NCBI GenBank assembly: GCA_046703545.1
Contig: JBJKSX010000005.1
Location: 1-48,410, forward strand
Direction of reading: 5' to 3'
Source: JAJZOM01 sp046703545
GTDB lineage: Archaea > Thermoplasmatota > Thermoplasmata > Thermoplasmatales > Thermoplasmataceae
Length of the DNA: 48,410 nucleotides
Shown one piece after another: positions 7,001 through 16,084 of this stretch. The position numbers and the translations under genes are program-made. Position 1 is the stretch's first letter. The number at the start of each line of letters is the position of its first letter. The notes beneath the pieces are model-generated. The model was not told where the DNA came from. It did not search any database and was given only the letters and a program-made list of their open reading frames with translations.

Positions 7001-7372
7001 CAGATAACAATACCATGTAATAGTAAAACTAAGCTAATTTAATTTTTGAAATTGCAGGCAGGAGATGGCATATGACATTACATGGAATGCGCATACCGTC
7101 CAATCCTTTGGTTCAGGTATTCTATATGACCTGTTCACCGTCCAGATTTACTTTTTTCCGGGCGGTTTCCTGCACAAGCGACATTTTAGCCGTGATTTGT
7201 GGGCAAGGAAAGCCTGTTGCAATCCTATCGGGAGACGTGGTGGGTAGCTATGTTAAGGAATTTAGGCAGGCTGATTTGTTATAAGTAATACATTTAATGG
7301 CCATTCAAAATAATAACTAAATGATAATTGTTACGAAAGTTTTATCATAGCCTGTAGTTTCTGCGTCCTTAA
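7001..7372. other. Intergenic region without a convincing gene
   Basis: The 372 bases between the divergent SDR and beta-propeller genes contain a 70-codon forward frame (starting at 7072) whose last half (CGQGKPVAILSGDVVGSYV) looks protein-like, but without ribosome binding site or family match. I leave it unannotated as a gene. The final 90 bases are AT-rich and presumably hold the promoter of the 7373 gene. Confidence 0.35.
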
Positions 7373-10270
7373 ATGAGTAAAAGATTTCTTAAGACAATTG
7401 TTTTTGCAATCGCATTATCTTTTGTTGTTTTGGCACTGGCATCGGCCCTGCCAAACAACACCGCGGTTTCATCTTCTAAAGAAGCATCGAGTGCGAGTGG
7501 CCAACCCATTTCATTTGCGGCTGTCCACAGCAAGGCCCAGGGGTATGTTAAAAACACTCTCTTCTTGGCCAACAATACACTTGTTTCCGGTAATTCCAAC
7601 CCCAGTCCGAATGGCGTGGGATTACAGTCTGTAATTTATGTTCCATCAAATAACGAACTTTATGCAACAACGTTGAACACCCAGGGGCCAGGTAGCAATA
7701 GTGTTATTTATGTTCTGAATGGCACCACCGGTAAGGTAATCGACACCATTGAAGCTGGCCAGGCAACACAGTCGCTTACATTCGACCCTTCAAACGGGCA
7801 CATATATGCCATAAATCGTGACAGCGACAGCGTCTCGATTATCAACACCTCCACTAACGAGGTTACAGGTTCGGTAAAAGTTGGATATTACCCCATGTAT
7901 GCTGCATACGACAATGCCACGGGCAACCTGTATGTATCAAACTCGTTTGACAACAATGTCTCAATCATCAGTACGCAGACCAACACAGTAATAGGTTCAC
8001 TGCCAGTTGGGAATACTCCAAACGGATTGGCGTTTGATTCAGCCAATGGTTACATTTATGTGACGAACAATGGAGGCTCCAACATAACCGTTATCAATGG
8101 ATCTAGCAACAAGGTGTTTGGTTCCATAACAACAGGCTCTTACCCTTCTGAGGCTGCTTATGACCCCACTAATGGTTACATTTATGTGGCGAACAATGGG
8201 GGCTCCAACATAACCGTTATCAATGGATCTAGCAACACTGCAATTGGGTCAATAACGGTTCAAAATAATCCAGACGCCATTGCATTTGACTCCTCAAATG
8301 GGTACATCTATGTCACCAGTGATTATTCTTCCACAGTTTCAGCAGTTGATCCAAATACCAACACGGTCGTAAGCACTGTGCCTGTTGGAAATGACCCGGA
8401 AGGGCTTGCTGTCGGCGCACCAGGCGTATACATCTATGTCAGCAGTTTAAATGCAGGAGAATTTGCTGGGATTTCTTTCATAAACAGCACCACGAACACC
8501 TTTTTCAAAACTGTTTATACCATTGCATCCCCAACTTCACTTACATTTAATCCAATAAATGATAAGCTGTACGCTGGAAATTACTACCCATACGACATTT
8601 CTGTGTTGAACACCACTTCAAATATTGTGGATAAGACCATGAATCTGGGTTATTCGCCGGTTTCCACCACTATTAATCCACTGAATGGCACCATATACTC
8701 CCTGAACTCGGACCCCTCCCAATCCAATTATGATGGGAATTTGACTGCCATTAACGGATCAACGGGCAAAATCATGGGTTCAACATATATCCCAAATCCC
8801 CCCCGTGGTATGTCCTTTGATCCTTCCAATGGACACATTTATGTCACTGCATACTTCTATCCTGAAGCCATATTGTACACAATAAATGCCACATCAGGCG
8901 CAATAGTGAGCCAATCCAGTTATTATTCACCAAACGGCAGTTACGGAACTCCCATCTACAACCCGGCAAATGGCAACGTTTACGTGTACAATTCCACCGA
9001 TCAACAGTTCCTCATAATCAACAGTACCACCAACTCGATAAGCCAAACATCCACACCAGGTGGTTACCCTTACCCCTATTCCGGAACATTTGATCCCCAT
9101 AATGGATATCTGTACCTGAGCACACAATATGGAGAAGAAGTAATGAATGCGACAACAAACTCAATTGTGACATTCCTTAATGTTGGGAACAATCCAATTT
9201 CAAGTGCATTAGACCTTTCAAATGGCTATATATACGTAGCAAATGAATACTCAAACAATGTTTCGGTTATTGATGGTACCACAAACACAGTTCTGGGAAA
9301 CATAACTGTTGGGTACCAACCTGATGCGGTTGCCTATTCAACTTCAAATGGAGATGTTTATGTGGCCAACTATGCGTCTGGGACCATATCAATAATTCCT
9401 ACGGTTTTCTACAATGTCACATTCACACAAACCGGCCTCCCAACTGGAACCACCTGGTATGTCAATCTCAGCAATGGGCAGAACCTAACCTCCACAGGCC
9501 CTACACTTTCATTTTCTGAAGCAAATGGGACATATTCATACACTGTGGGCCTCTCGGGCAACATCTACTCAGCCTCAAATGCTTCCGGTTCCTTCACAGT
9601 GCACGGAGGAAATGTCTCCAACAGTGTCTCGTTTTCCAAAGTGGTCTATTCCGTGGATTTCACAGAATCTGGACTCCCTGCTGGAACAACCTGGTATGTC
9701 AACCTGAGCAACGGGCAGCAGTTTCATTCCCAGTCTTCCACAGTGACATTCTCTGAGGCCAATGGGACATATTCATACACACTCTCGGCAGGAAATGATT
9801 CCTATGTTGCATCGCCACATTCTGGAACCTTCGCTGTCAATGGGGGAAAACTGGCTGAGAATGCAGTATTCAAGAAAGCCTCATATACGGTGAAATTTGC
9901 AGAAACAGGCCTCCCAACTGGAACCACCTGGTATGTCAACCTGAGCAACGGACAATCATTCTCCTCATCAAATTCCACGGTTGAATTCAACGAGACCGAC
10001 GGAGCATATACATATACTGTAAATGCCACGGGCTTTGGGGCTTCAATTTCCAATGGGACTCTTGATGTGAATGGTGCAAACTTAACTGAATCGGTTAATT
10101 TCACCGCATCACACAACAAACCTGCTTCACCCGGCATACCAGCGACAGTATGGTACGGGATCGCAGGCGTATTTGTAGCTGCTGGAATAGCGGGGACCGC
10201 ATTCATATTGTTCAGAAGAAACAAATTATTTTTCCATTTTTTTATTTTAACTATTTTTTTATTTTTTTGA
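7373..10270 (+). CDS. Large secreted surface protein: YVTN-type beta-propeller plus three tandem C-terminal domains and a membrane anchor
   Basis: A 965-residue protein with an N-terminal signal peptide (residues 1-26, KRFLKTIVFAIALSFVVLALA). Residues about 75-675 hold a dozen or more blades of the YVTN/40-residue beta-propeller type, with repeated FDPSNGHIYAIN/GYIYVANNGG and TNTVIGSI-like strands. Three tandem units with a 237-base period follow (about 680-925), each starting TxTGLPTGTTWYVNLSNG. A hydrophobic segment at about 923-946 followed by RRNK anchors the C-terminus in the membrane. Many NxS/T sites suggest glycosylation. It is likely an S-layer or adhesion-type cell-surface protein; the ligand is unknown. 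Translation runs into a T-rich terminator. Confidence 0.85.
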   Translation: MSKRFLKTIVFAIALSFVVLALASALPNNTAVSSSKEASSASGQPISFAAVHSKAQGYVKNTLFLANNTLVSGNSNPSPNGVGLQSVIYVPSNNELYATTLNTQGPGSNSVIYVLNGTTGKVIDTIEAGQATQSLTFDPSNGHIYAINRDSDSVSIINTSTNEVTGSVKVGYYPMYAAYDNATGNLYVSNSFDNNVSIISTQTNTVIGSLPVGNTPNGLAFDSANGYIYVTNNGGSNITVINGSSNKVFGSITTGSYPSEAAYDPTNGYIYVANNGGSNITVINGSSNTAIGSITVQNNPDAIAFDSSNGYIYVTSDYSSTVSAVDPNTNTVVSTVPVGNDPEGLAVGAPGVYIYVSSLNAGEFAGISFINSTTNTFFKTVYTIASPTSLTFNPINDKLYAGNYYPYDISVLNTTSNIVDKTMNLGYSPVSTTINPLNGTIYSLNSDPSQSNYDGNLTAINGSTGKIMGSTYIPNPPRGMSFDPSNGHIYVTAYFYPEAILYTINATSGAIVSQSSYYSPNGSYGTPIYNPANGNVYVYNSTDQQFLIINSTTNSISQTSTPGGYPYPYSGTFDPHNGYLYLSTQYGEEVMNATTNSIVTFLNVGNNPISSALDLSNGYIYVANEYSNNVSVIDGTTNTVLGNITVGYQPDAVAYSTSNGDVYVANYASGTISIIPTVFYNVTFTQTGLPTGTTWYVNLSNGQNLTSTGPTLSFSEANGTYSYTVGLSGNIYSASNASGSFTVHGGNVSNSVSFSKVVYSVDFTESGLPAGTTWYVNLSNGQQFHSQSSTVTFSEANGTYSYTLSAGNDSYVASPHSGTFAVNGGKLAENAVFKKASYTVKFAETGLPTGTTWYVNLSNGQSFSSSNSTVEFNETDGAYTYTVNATGFGASISNGTLDVNGANLTESVNFTASHNKPASPGIPATVWYGIAGVFVAAGIAGTAFILFRRNKLFFHFFILTIFLFF
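8045..8236 (+). repeat. Near-identical 66-bp tandem blade duplication in the beta-propeller gene
   Basis: Bases 8045-8110 and 8171-8236 are identical except for two A/G differences. Both encode a blade segment with GYIYV then NNGGSNITVINGSSN. Such low divergence compared with the other blades indicates a recent duplication or gene conversion within the gene. Confidence 0.8.
9422..10110 (+). repeat. Three tandem 237-bp units (TGLPTGTTWYVNLSNG domains)
   Basis: The motif starting TxTGLPTGTTWYVNLSNG recurs at 9422, 9659 and 9896, exactly 237 bases apart, with stretches such as the one encoding WYVNLSNGQ nearly unchanged. Each 79-residue unit is probably an Ig-like beta-sandwich stalk domain. 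This repeat is common in Thermoplasmata surface proteins. Confidence 0.75.
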
Positions 10271-10271
10271 T
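10236..10271 (+). terminator. T-rich transcription terminator after the surface protein gene
   Basis: Several runs of five to seven T occur over the last codons and stop of the 7373 gene. T-tracts on the coding strand are the standard intrinsic terminator in archaea. Confidence 0.6.
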
Positions 10272-10535
10272 TATTCTTCGCTTAAGAAAATTCTGAACTG
10301 GAAAACCTGAGACATGGATTTTTTTAAATTGTGGAGTTTTCGAAATCAAGCATTTACTCGGTTTAAGAACAATTGCTTTTCACATAATATCAGGAAATTT
10401 AAAAAAAGAATGATCTTAGATCGATTGTGAGAACAATACAGTGTATTTCCTGATGTTCGGTTTAAAATGCAAATGTAATATTTATTCAGAAAAATTCTTC
10501 CTGCGGGTTTACTACCTGAGAGGGTTTTTCCTTAT

Positions 10536-11165
10536 GTGGTGCAAATGTCACAAAAAGATAAGGGAGCAGTCCTGGCGCTCATAGAAGTATCAAGGGGAGA
10601 TTGCCATATAACCAACAACGTAATCGGGCAGAACAGGGCGGCCAAGGTTGAAACATTGAGGGTGGGTGAAACATCCACATTGCATAGGGTTCATTCCATC
10701 GCTGAGCCACACCAGCTGTTTCCAGATCTAAAGAAAATTTCTGACAGCATTACACGCGTCGGAAAGAATGGATTTTGGGCGGAGTGCAGAAGTTGCTCTT
10801 CCTGCAAATTTTTTGCCAAGAACTACTCAGTCGTACTTTCAACAAAATCCATTGACTCCAGAAGGATACTGTACAGGATACTCATACAGAACCAGACAAA
10901 GCTCAAGATTCTTGAACGGAAGCTTGACGAGGCTGGCCTGAATCCGGTCGTACTAGGAACTGAGTATGAAAACCAGTCGTTGCTCACTGAAAGGGAGAAA
11001 GAAGTTGTCCACATGGCTTACAGGCACGGATACTTCGATGCGCAAAGGGGAGCATCAATGACCGAAGTTGCACAGATGATGAAAGTCTCAACGCCCTCAC
11101 TTTCTGATGTTCTCAGGAGAGGCACCAAGAAAATGGTCAAAACCTATGTTGAGAATAAACTATAG
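10536..11165 (+). CDS. Bacterioopsin-activator-type HTH regulator (HTH_10)
   Basis: A 209-residue protein. The C-terminal 60 residues are a typical HTH_10 domain: LTEREKEVVHMAYRHGYFDA, then MTEVAQMMKVSTPSLSDVLRR and KKMVKTYV. The N-terminal 140 residues have a beta-rich effector-domain pattern with a small Cys group (CRSCSSCKFF) that might bind metal or sense redox state. HTH_10 proteins are archaeal transcription regulators related to the haloarchaeal Bat activator. Start is GTG 10536 or ATG 10545; a GGTG motif shortly before the latter makes the choice uncertain. It stands alone, so targets are unknown. Confidence 0.8.
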   Translation: MVQMSQKDKGAVLALIEVSRGDCHITNNVIGQNRAAKVETLRVGETSTLHRVHSIAEPHQLFPDLKKISDSITRVGKNGFWAECRSCSSCKFFAKNYSVVLSTKSIDSRRILYRILIQNQTKLKILERKLDEAGLNPVVLGTEYENQSLLTEREKEVVHMAYRHGYFDAQRGASMTEVAQMMKVSTPSLSDVLRRGTKKMVKTYVENKL

Positions 11166-11253
11166 ATTCCCAAACCCTCCCTGGTTTCCTGGATTTCCAA
11201 GTTTTCATAAAAAAGGAAAGATTGAATAATTTCCAGGAAGTTACCTCATTGAG

Positions 11254-11664
11254 ATGCCTGATAGGCAAAAGATTAGGTGCAAGAACTGCAAGAAGACTTT
11301 CTATACTTCACAGGATCAGATGGAACTTGTTGACAGTTCCCCGGGAGCAGAATATTTCAAGATCAAATGCCCAATGTGTGAATTTGAAAACAAGGTAAAT
11401 GTTTCAGATCTCAAAAATAGGGGCAAGAATGCATTGTACGACGTGGGTGGAGTAATATTCTACACAATCGATTTCATGACTTTCCTGGGCATGACTCCCA
11501 CAGGGTGGTTCATTGCATCCATCACAATAGGTGCAGTTTTTGTCACCTTCGCCCGTCCTCTGTACGGAGTTCCTCTTCTAATCCTTTCATTGGCGATTGG
11601 AATCTTCCTTTATCGAAGTTGGAGTGGCCGCAGGGCTGACCCAGCCGATCCTTCCAACCCATAA
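11254..11664 (+). CDS. Zinc-ribbon protein with two membrane helices
   Basis: A 136-residue protein. Residues 8-48 have a zinc-ribbon with two Cys pairs, CKNC near residue 9 and CPMC near residue 40. Two hydrophobic segments follow at about 66-105 and 106-122 (TGWFIASITIGAVFVTF, then YGVPLLILSLAIGIFLY), with a basic, proline-rich tail. It is probably anchored in the membrane with the ribbon in the cytosol. No known family. It lies on the same strand as its neighbours but is separated from them, so operon membership is unclear. Confidence 0.65.
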   Translation: MPDRQKIRCKNCKKTFYTSQDQMELVDSSPGAEYFKIKCPMCEFENKVNVSDLKNRGKNALYDVGGVIFYTIDFMTFLGMTPTGWFIASITIGAVFVTFARPLYGVPLLILSLAIGIFLYRSWSGRRADPADPSNP

Positions 11665-11835
11665 AAAGAGGGGGCTGCGATTTGCACTTGAAGGTTGTCA
11701 CAAGTACAAACAAAATGAAATTTGTATTCTCCAGTCCTGAGGAAATGCCTTCTACATACTTCGGAGATATTGATTGGCAAGACTTCACCCAAGTTTTGTG
11801 AATAAAATTATAATCAGTTCTATATATTCTACTTT

Positions 11836-12648
11836 ATGGCCAAGGTACCGTTTTCAATTATTGGCACTCACATCATGCAGATTCCCGTCCGAGTCAATGG
11901 AAAGGATGTGAAGTTCCTGATTGACACCGGGATTGGCCCTACTGTTCTGTCCGAGAATTTTGCGGAGGAACTCCACTTGGAAGAAACCGGGGTCATGAAT
12001 GGGAAGAGAATGTCAGGCCAGGAACTCCAAATACCACTTGTTAGAGTTCCATCCATTGAAGTGGGAGGGATAGTGAGGACTGATTTAGAGGTTGGAGTGT
12101 TTGACACTGCAGGCTTTCCTGACATTCTCAGTGAGATAAAAGGAATACTCTCCATTGGATTCTTTAAAGGTGCGGTTATCACAATGGATTTTGGGTCATC
12201 TTTCCTGAACGTTGCTGAAAGGATGTCTCTGGATGCAACTGAAATTAGGGGGGTCAGAATTCCCGTGGAAGTTGAAAATGATGGCCCATCAGTCTCCCTT
12301 TATGTGAAAGTCATTCTTCCCGGCGGGAAGACTGGGAGATTCGAAGTCGATACAGGATCTGATACACTGATTCTCAATTCAGGATTGATGGAGCAACTGG
12401 GTGTGTCCCCAGAAGGCCCGGGTCTGGAGGTTTTTTCAGGAATCGATGAAACGGGGCATGATTACAGGAGATACCTGACTGAAATCAAAGGAAGGGTTTC
12501 TCTGGAAGGTGGCGCGGAAGTTTTCCAGAAAGACCCAAGAGTTGTTTTTCAGGACATAATATATGATGGCCTCATTGGGCATGACTTTCTCAAGCGATAC
12601 ACCGTTTCCTTCGACATTGACGGGGCTGAGATGATCTTTCCCAAGTAG
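11836..12648 (+). CDS. Tandem retropepsin-like aspartic protease
   Basis: A 270-residue protein containing two retropepsin-like halves. Half 1 has the active-site motif FLIDTGIGPTVLS with Asp30; half 2 has FEVDTGSDTLILN with Asp172. Each is followed by a later hydrophobic Gly-Ile-Gly-Phe or Gly-Leu-Ile-Gly-Hisp-Asp-Phe loop (SIGFF; LIGHDFL) of the type that closes the aspartyl-protease fold. Retroviral-type enzymes work as dimers of one such domain; here both would sit on one chain, as in pepsin. There is no signal peptide, so it is cytosolic. Substrate unknown. A TATA-like element about 28 bases upstream fits a leaderless mRNA. Confidence 0.75.
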   Translation: MAKVPFSIIGTHIMQIPVRVNGKDVKFLIDTGIGPTVLSENFAEELHLEETGVMNGKRMSGQELQIPLVRVPSIEVGGIVRTDLEVGVFDTAGFPDILSEIKGILSIGFFKGAVITMDFGSSFLNVAERMSLDATEIRGVRIPVEVENDGPSVSLYVKVILPGGKTGRFEVDTGSDTLILNSGLMEQLGVSPEGPGLEVFSGIDETGHDYRRYLTEIKGRVSLEGGAEVFQKDPRVVFQDIIYDGLIGHDFLKRYTVSFDIDGAEMIFPK

Positions 12649-12725
12649 TGATTTGATTGTTTGATTTCAGCCTGTATTTCTATTATCCACATAAGTGATT
12701 AAATACAGTTAGCTCTTGATCCTTT

Positions 12726-13202
12726 ATGGCCAGGAACTGGGGAGGGGATGGAATCGAGAGATACCTTGGTTCAGGAGAAACTGTAAAGCTCAGATTCGGG
12801 AACTTCTTCCTCACTCCATCGCGGCTTGGAATTTACACGACTTTGAAATCTGAATTCATCTTTACTGATTTTTCTGATATTTCTATCATGAAGAACAGGA
12901 AGACGAAACTCAAGTTGTCCTTTGCCAGCATAGGCATCATTTTAGCACTGGTCTTCATAATCGGTGAACTCACCCAACCTACAAGTTTGACCCTCGCAGC
13001 AGTCCTCCCCATTAGTTCGTTTCTAACAGTTGGAACTGGTTATGCCATGCTTTCCTCATTTGACCGGGATTCGTACATAATTCATTCCAACAGATTGGAA
13101 AAAAATTGGAAGATTAGGACCTTTGCGACAGTGCAGGGCCTCACTTTCGTGGATGAGCTCTTGAAGGCTATCAACAGCTTTACTCCTGACGAAAATGAAT
13201 GA
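12726..13202 (+). CDS. Small PH-like domain membrane protein
   Basis: A 158-residue protein. Residues about 10-60 form a beta-rich PH-like start (YLGSGETVKLRFGNFFLTPS, then FTDFSDISIM). Two hydrophobic helices follow (about 63-82 and 88-108), after which come a charged strand and a C-terminal helix (VDELLKAINSF). It looks like a bacterial PH/DUF304-type protein in which the domain is split by a membrane hairpin. TTAAATAC about 26 bases upstream of the ATG fits a leaderless promoter. Function unknown; it is compared with the larger protein at 5094. Confidence 0.55.
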   Translation: MARNWGGDGIERYLGSGETVKLRFGNFFLTPSRLGIYTTLKSEFIFTDFSDISIMKNRKTKLKLSFASIGIILALVFIIGELTQPTSLTLAAVLPISSFLTVGTGYAMLSSFDRDSYIIHSNRLEKNWKIRTFATVQGLTFVDELLKAINSFTPDENE

Positions 13203-13274
13203 TATGCCGTTTCAAAAGAGTTCATCTCTCTGGAAGATTTTTTAAGACCAGAATTGTAATGCTTTGAGAGTAAC

Positions 13275-13898
13275 ATGAATTCCTCACAGAATATGCTGTC
13301 CTTCAAGCAAGTCAATGAGGGCAATTGGTCAGACCTGCAGAGATTGTTTGGTGAGAAGGGCGCATATGGGGGTTGCTGGTGCATGTATTGGAGAATGAAG
13401 ACTTCTGAATTCAACAGCCTTTCCCCTATAGAAAGGAAGGAGGCAATGGAGTCATTCATCAGATCTGGAGAAAGTCCGGGAATTCTTGCTTACAGGAATG
13501 AGAGGCCAGTTGGGTGGTGCTCATTCGGCCCAAGGACAGAATTCACCCGGCTTGAAACTTCAAGAATCCTGAAAAGAGTTGACAACGAAGAGGTCTGGTC
13601 GATTGTGTGCTTCTACATAGAAAGGGCGCACCGCAAAACTGGTATCATGACGGGTTTGCTTGGCCAGGCGAAGGAAGAGGCGAGGAAACGTGGGGCAAGA
13701 ATACTGGAGGGGTACCCCATAGAACCAAAATCCAATGAATATCCAGACCCGTATGCATATACCGGGTTGGCAAGCGCCTTCAAAAAGTCTGGATTCAGGG
13801 AAGTTGCGAGAAGATCGGAAAAGAGACCCATAATGAGATGCCAACTGGACCAGCCTGTCGCCGGATCTGAAGAAGATCAGCCTGAAGAGATCTCATGA
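13275..13898 (+). CDS. GNAT-family N-acetyltransferase
   Basis: A 207-residue protein. The GNAT core is visible: a strand with ILAYRNERPVGWCSFGPR, a central strand (VWSIVCFYIERAHRKTG) and the acetyl-CoA loop before helix 3 (RKTGIMTGLLGQAKEEARKRG), a degenerate version of the usual R/QxxGxG/A. A C-terminal segment with YPIE and YTGLASAFKKSGFREVAR matches the fold's end. The N-terminal GGCWCMYWRM stretch is characteristic of a subgroup of uncharacterised acetyltransferases. It overlaps the next gene by four bases (ATGA), so they are co-expressed. Substrate unknown. Confidence 0.82.
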   Translation: MNSSQNMLSFKQVNEGNWSDLQRLFGEKGAYGGCWCMYWRMKTSEFNSLSPIERKEAMESFIRSGESPGILAYRNERPVGWCSFGPRTEFTRLETSRILKRVDNEEVWSIVCFYIERAHRKTGIMTGLLGQAKEEARKRGARILEGYPIEPKSNEYPDPYAYTGLASAFKKSGFREVARRSEKRPIMRCQLDQPVAGSEEDQPEEIS

Positions 13899-15136
13899 TC
13901 ACCATAAGCAAAGAACAAGCCAGAAAATTGTTTCTTGTGAAGCAACATCTGGTTGGGGAACCAGAACCAGGCGGGTTTCATGAACATGTAAAATCTCTCA
14001 TCAGTGATATAGGGTTCATACAGTGGGATCCCGTGACTATTGTCGCACCATCCCATGTGATATCTCTTTGGAGCAGAATTGGAAACTTCGACTGGGATGA
14101 CCTTGAATCAATGATGTGGGAATCAAAGGAGATTTTCCTTTATTATGCCCCCGTTGCTTTCATAGTATTGACTGAGGACTACCCGATTTTCAACTCGCTC
14201 ATGAAGGATTACCCGGAATCCCTAGGTGATGCCTGGAGAAATCACATTGAACCTGCCAGAAAATTCCTGGATTCCCATGAAGAACTAAGGAGTAGGGTTC
14301 TGAAAAGTTTGGCAAATGGCCCTGTGGACTCGAGAACTCTCAATGATTTGGGACGGAAAAGCAAGAGCGTGGATGGGTGGACAACCGGAAATGAAGTTAC
14401 AAGAATGCTCACCCAGTTGCACATGCTTGGAGATGTGATGGTTTCCGGGCACAGCGGAAACCAGAATGTGTGGAGCCTGACAAATCAGTTTCTCCCCGCT
14501 TGGGCAAAACAGGATGTCCTTTCAGTGAATGAACTGGAGAAATGCACAGCAATGAGATCCCTGAAAGCATTGGGCGTTGCCTCTGACTTTGACATAAACC
14601 GGTATTTTGTGAGGGGCAGATACAGAAATCTGGGAGAAACACTCAGGAAAATGGAGTCTGACGACCTCATAACCGAGATCAATCTGGAGAATCAGAAAGG
14701 AAGGAGGAAGTATTACATTCTGCCCGCTGACCTTCAGTCGGTTGATGGCCTGGATTCATACGACTGGGAGAGTAACATGAAGATCATCGCTCCATTCGAC
14801 AACATAATAAGCACAAGGGAAAGGGCTGAGAGGCTGTTCGATTTCAAGTACGCCCTTGAGCAGTTCCTGCCCAGAGAGAAGAGAAGATATGGCACATATG
14901 TACTTCCCTACTTATGGAAAGACCGTCTTGCTGGCAGAATTGATGCGAAACTGCAAAAAGGAAGTCGCGTCCTGAACATAATTTCGATATTCGCTGAGCC
15001 GGGATATGAGCACCAGTATGAGATACCGGGCAAACTAAGTGAAGTGTTGCATAATTTTGCAGAATTTATAGGCGCCGAGCAGGTAGAATTCGGGGATAAT
15101 TTGCCCAAAGGCTGGGGCCGATGGCTCAAGAAATAA
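13895..15136 (+). CDS. YcaQ/AlkX-like winged-helix DNA glycosylase family protein
   Basis: A 413-residue protein of the HTH_42 family. The N-terminal part shows DIGFIQWDPVTIVAPSHVI, the family's QxD motif, which in E. coli YcaQ and bacterial AlkX/AlkZ relatives contains the residues needed to remove crosslinked or alkylated bases. Three winged-helix-like segments follow, then the conserved MKIIAPFDNIISTRERAERL region and the family's C-terminal RDRLAGRID-like strand (WKDRLAGRIDAKLQKGS). Length matches. It starts within the stop of the GNAT gene. A role in DNA repair is inferred from family only. Confidence 0.8.
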   Translation: MITISKEQARKLFLVKQHLVGEPEPGGFHEHVKSLISDIGFIQWDPVTIVAPSHVISLWSRIGNFDWDDLESMMWESKEIFLYYAPVAFIVLTEDYPIFNSLMKDYPESLGDAWRNHIEPARKFLDSHEELRSRVLKSLANGPVDSRTLNDLGRKSKSVDGWTTGNEVTRMLTQLHMLGDVMVSGHSGNQNVWSLTNQFLPAWAKQDVLSVNELEKCTAMRSLKALGVASDFDINRYFVRGRYRNLGETLRKMESDDLITEINLENQKGRRKYYILPADLQSVDGLDSYDWESNMKIIAPFDNIISTRERAERLFDFKYALEQFLPREKRRYGTYVLPYLWKDRLAGRIDAKLQKGSRVLNIISIFAEPGYEHQYEIPGKLSEVLHNFAEFIGAEQVEFGDNLPKGWGRWLKK

Positions 15137-15175
15137 GAACAGGCAGGAGTGTTTTACCCCTCAAATCTATCTACA

Positions 15176-15985
15176 TCACTTCTTCATGGCCACAAGGGTC
15201 ATCATCCATGGGAATCCTGGAACTCCGGAATCCTCTGGAAAACTGAAGAACCCATCCTTGTCTCTGACCATGCCCTCGAACTGTTTGAAGAAAGTGCGAT
15301 GGTGCTCCAGGAATTTGGTCACTGACAAGCCATTTTCCGCAATGCCCGTAATCAGGTCTTCCAGCCTGACCATGTACTGGTAGTTCGGAAGTGCCTCGTA
15401 CGAGGAGTTGCCAATGTAATCAAGACCCCTGTATTCTTCTGGTTCCTTGTTGAAATAATCGTGTGCCAGGTGATGTCCATCATCATCCAACATGTGCACA
15501 AACGGGTGCTGATCATGAATGAATGCCACACCACCCTTTCTCAGAAGCCGGGATATGCTTTTCATCAACGACCTGTGGTCCGGAATCCAGACAAGAGCTC
15601 CTCTGCTCATGTACACCAAGTCAAATTGTCCGCCATATATTTCGGGGATTTCCAGCACATTGCTGTGGACAAATTCAGCATGAACCCCTGAATCTAATGC
15701 AAGTTTTCTCGCTTCCCCTATGGCCTCCTCTGAAAGGTCAAAGCCAGTGCATACTGCACCAAGGTTGGACAGCGAAAGTGTATCCTGGCCACAATTGCAG
15801 CAAAGATGGGCGATCTTCTTCCCTTTGACGTCACCGAGATTCTCCAGTTCGATCCTGTCAAGGGACACACCCCCAGATCTGAAGAATTCAGCCTCGCCCT
15901 TCCTGTGCCCCTTGTGTATGGGGGTCACTTGATTCCAGGCTTCCTGATTCGCCTTCATGTACCCTTCGTGGGGATGCATCGGCAT
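15176..15985 (-). CDS. Class I SAM-dependent methyltransferase
   Basis: A 269-residue protein with the Rossmann-like methyltransferase core. Motif I is KKIAHLCCNCGQDTLSLSNL, the acidic end of strand 2 is GFDLSEEAI, motif II-like residues follow in VHSNVLEIPEIYGGQFDLVY, and a post-II segment in LLRKGGVAFIHDQHPF. The unusual double Cys in motif I (HLCCNCGQD) is shared with a subgroup of uncharacterised methyltransferases. Two start codons, 15985 and 15979, cannot be separated. Substrate unknown. It is transcribed divergently from the HAD hydrolase gene at 16085. Confidence 0.85.
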   Translation of the reverse strand: MPMHPHEGYMKANQEAWNQVTPIHKGHRKGEAEFFRSGGVSLDRIELENLGDVKGKKIAHLCCNCGQDTLSLSNLGAVCTGFDLSEEAIGEARKLALDSGVHAEFVHSNVLEIPEIYGGQFDLVYMSRGALVWIPDHRSLMKSISRLLRKGGVAFIHDQHPFVHMLDDDGHHLAHDYFNKEPEEYRGLDYIGNSSYEALPNYQYMVRLEDLITGIAENGLSVTKFLEHHRTFFKQFEGMVRDKDGFFSFPEDSGVPGFPWMMTLVAMKK

Positions 15986-16084
15986 GAAACATCATTTAAC
16001 GTGCAATAATAAGCATTCTCAATTATAACCTTTATAATCTAAACTAAAAAATAATATATAGCACCAATCCCTTGATCTTGTACA

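Noticed and set aside
7072..7284. Possible small gene before the surface protein
   Set aside because: Protein-like only in its second half, no start signal, no family; kept as intergenic.
15523..15932. Plus-strand frames over the methyltransferase gene
   Set aside because: Shadows of a clear SAM methyltransferase on the minus strand.
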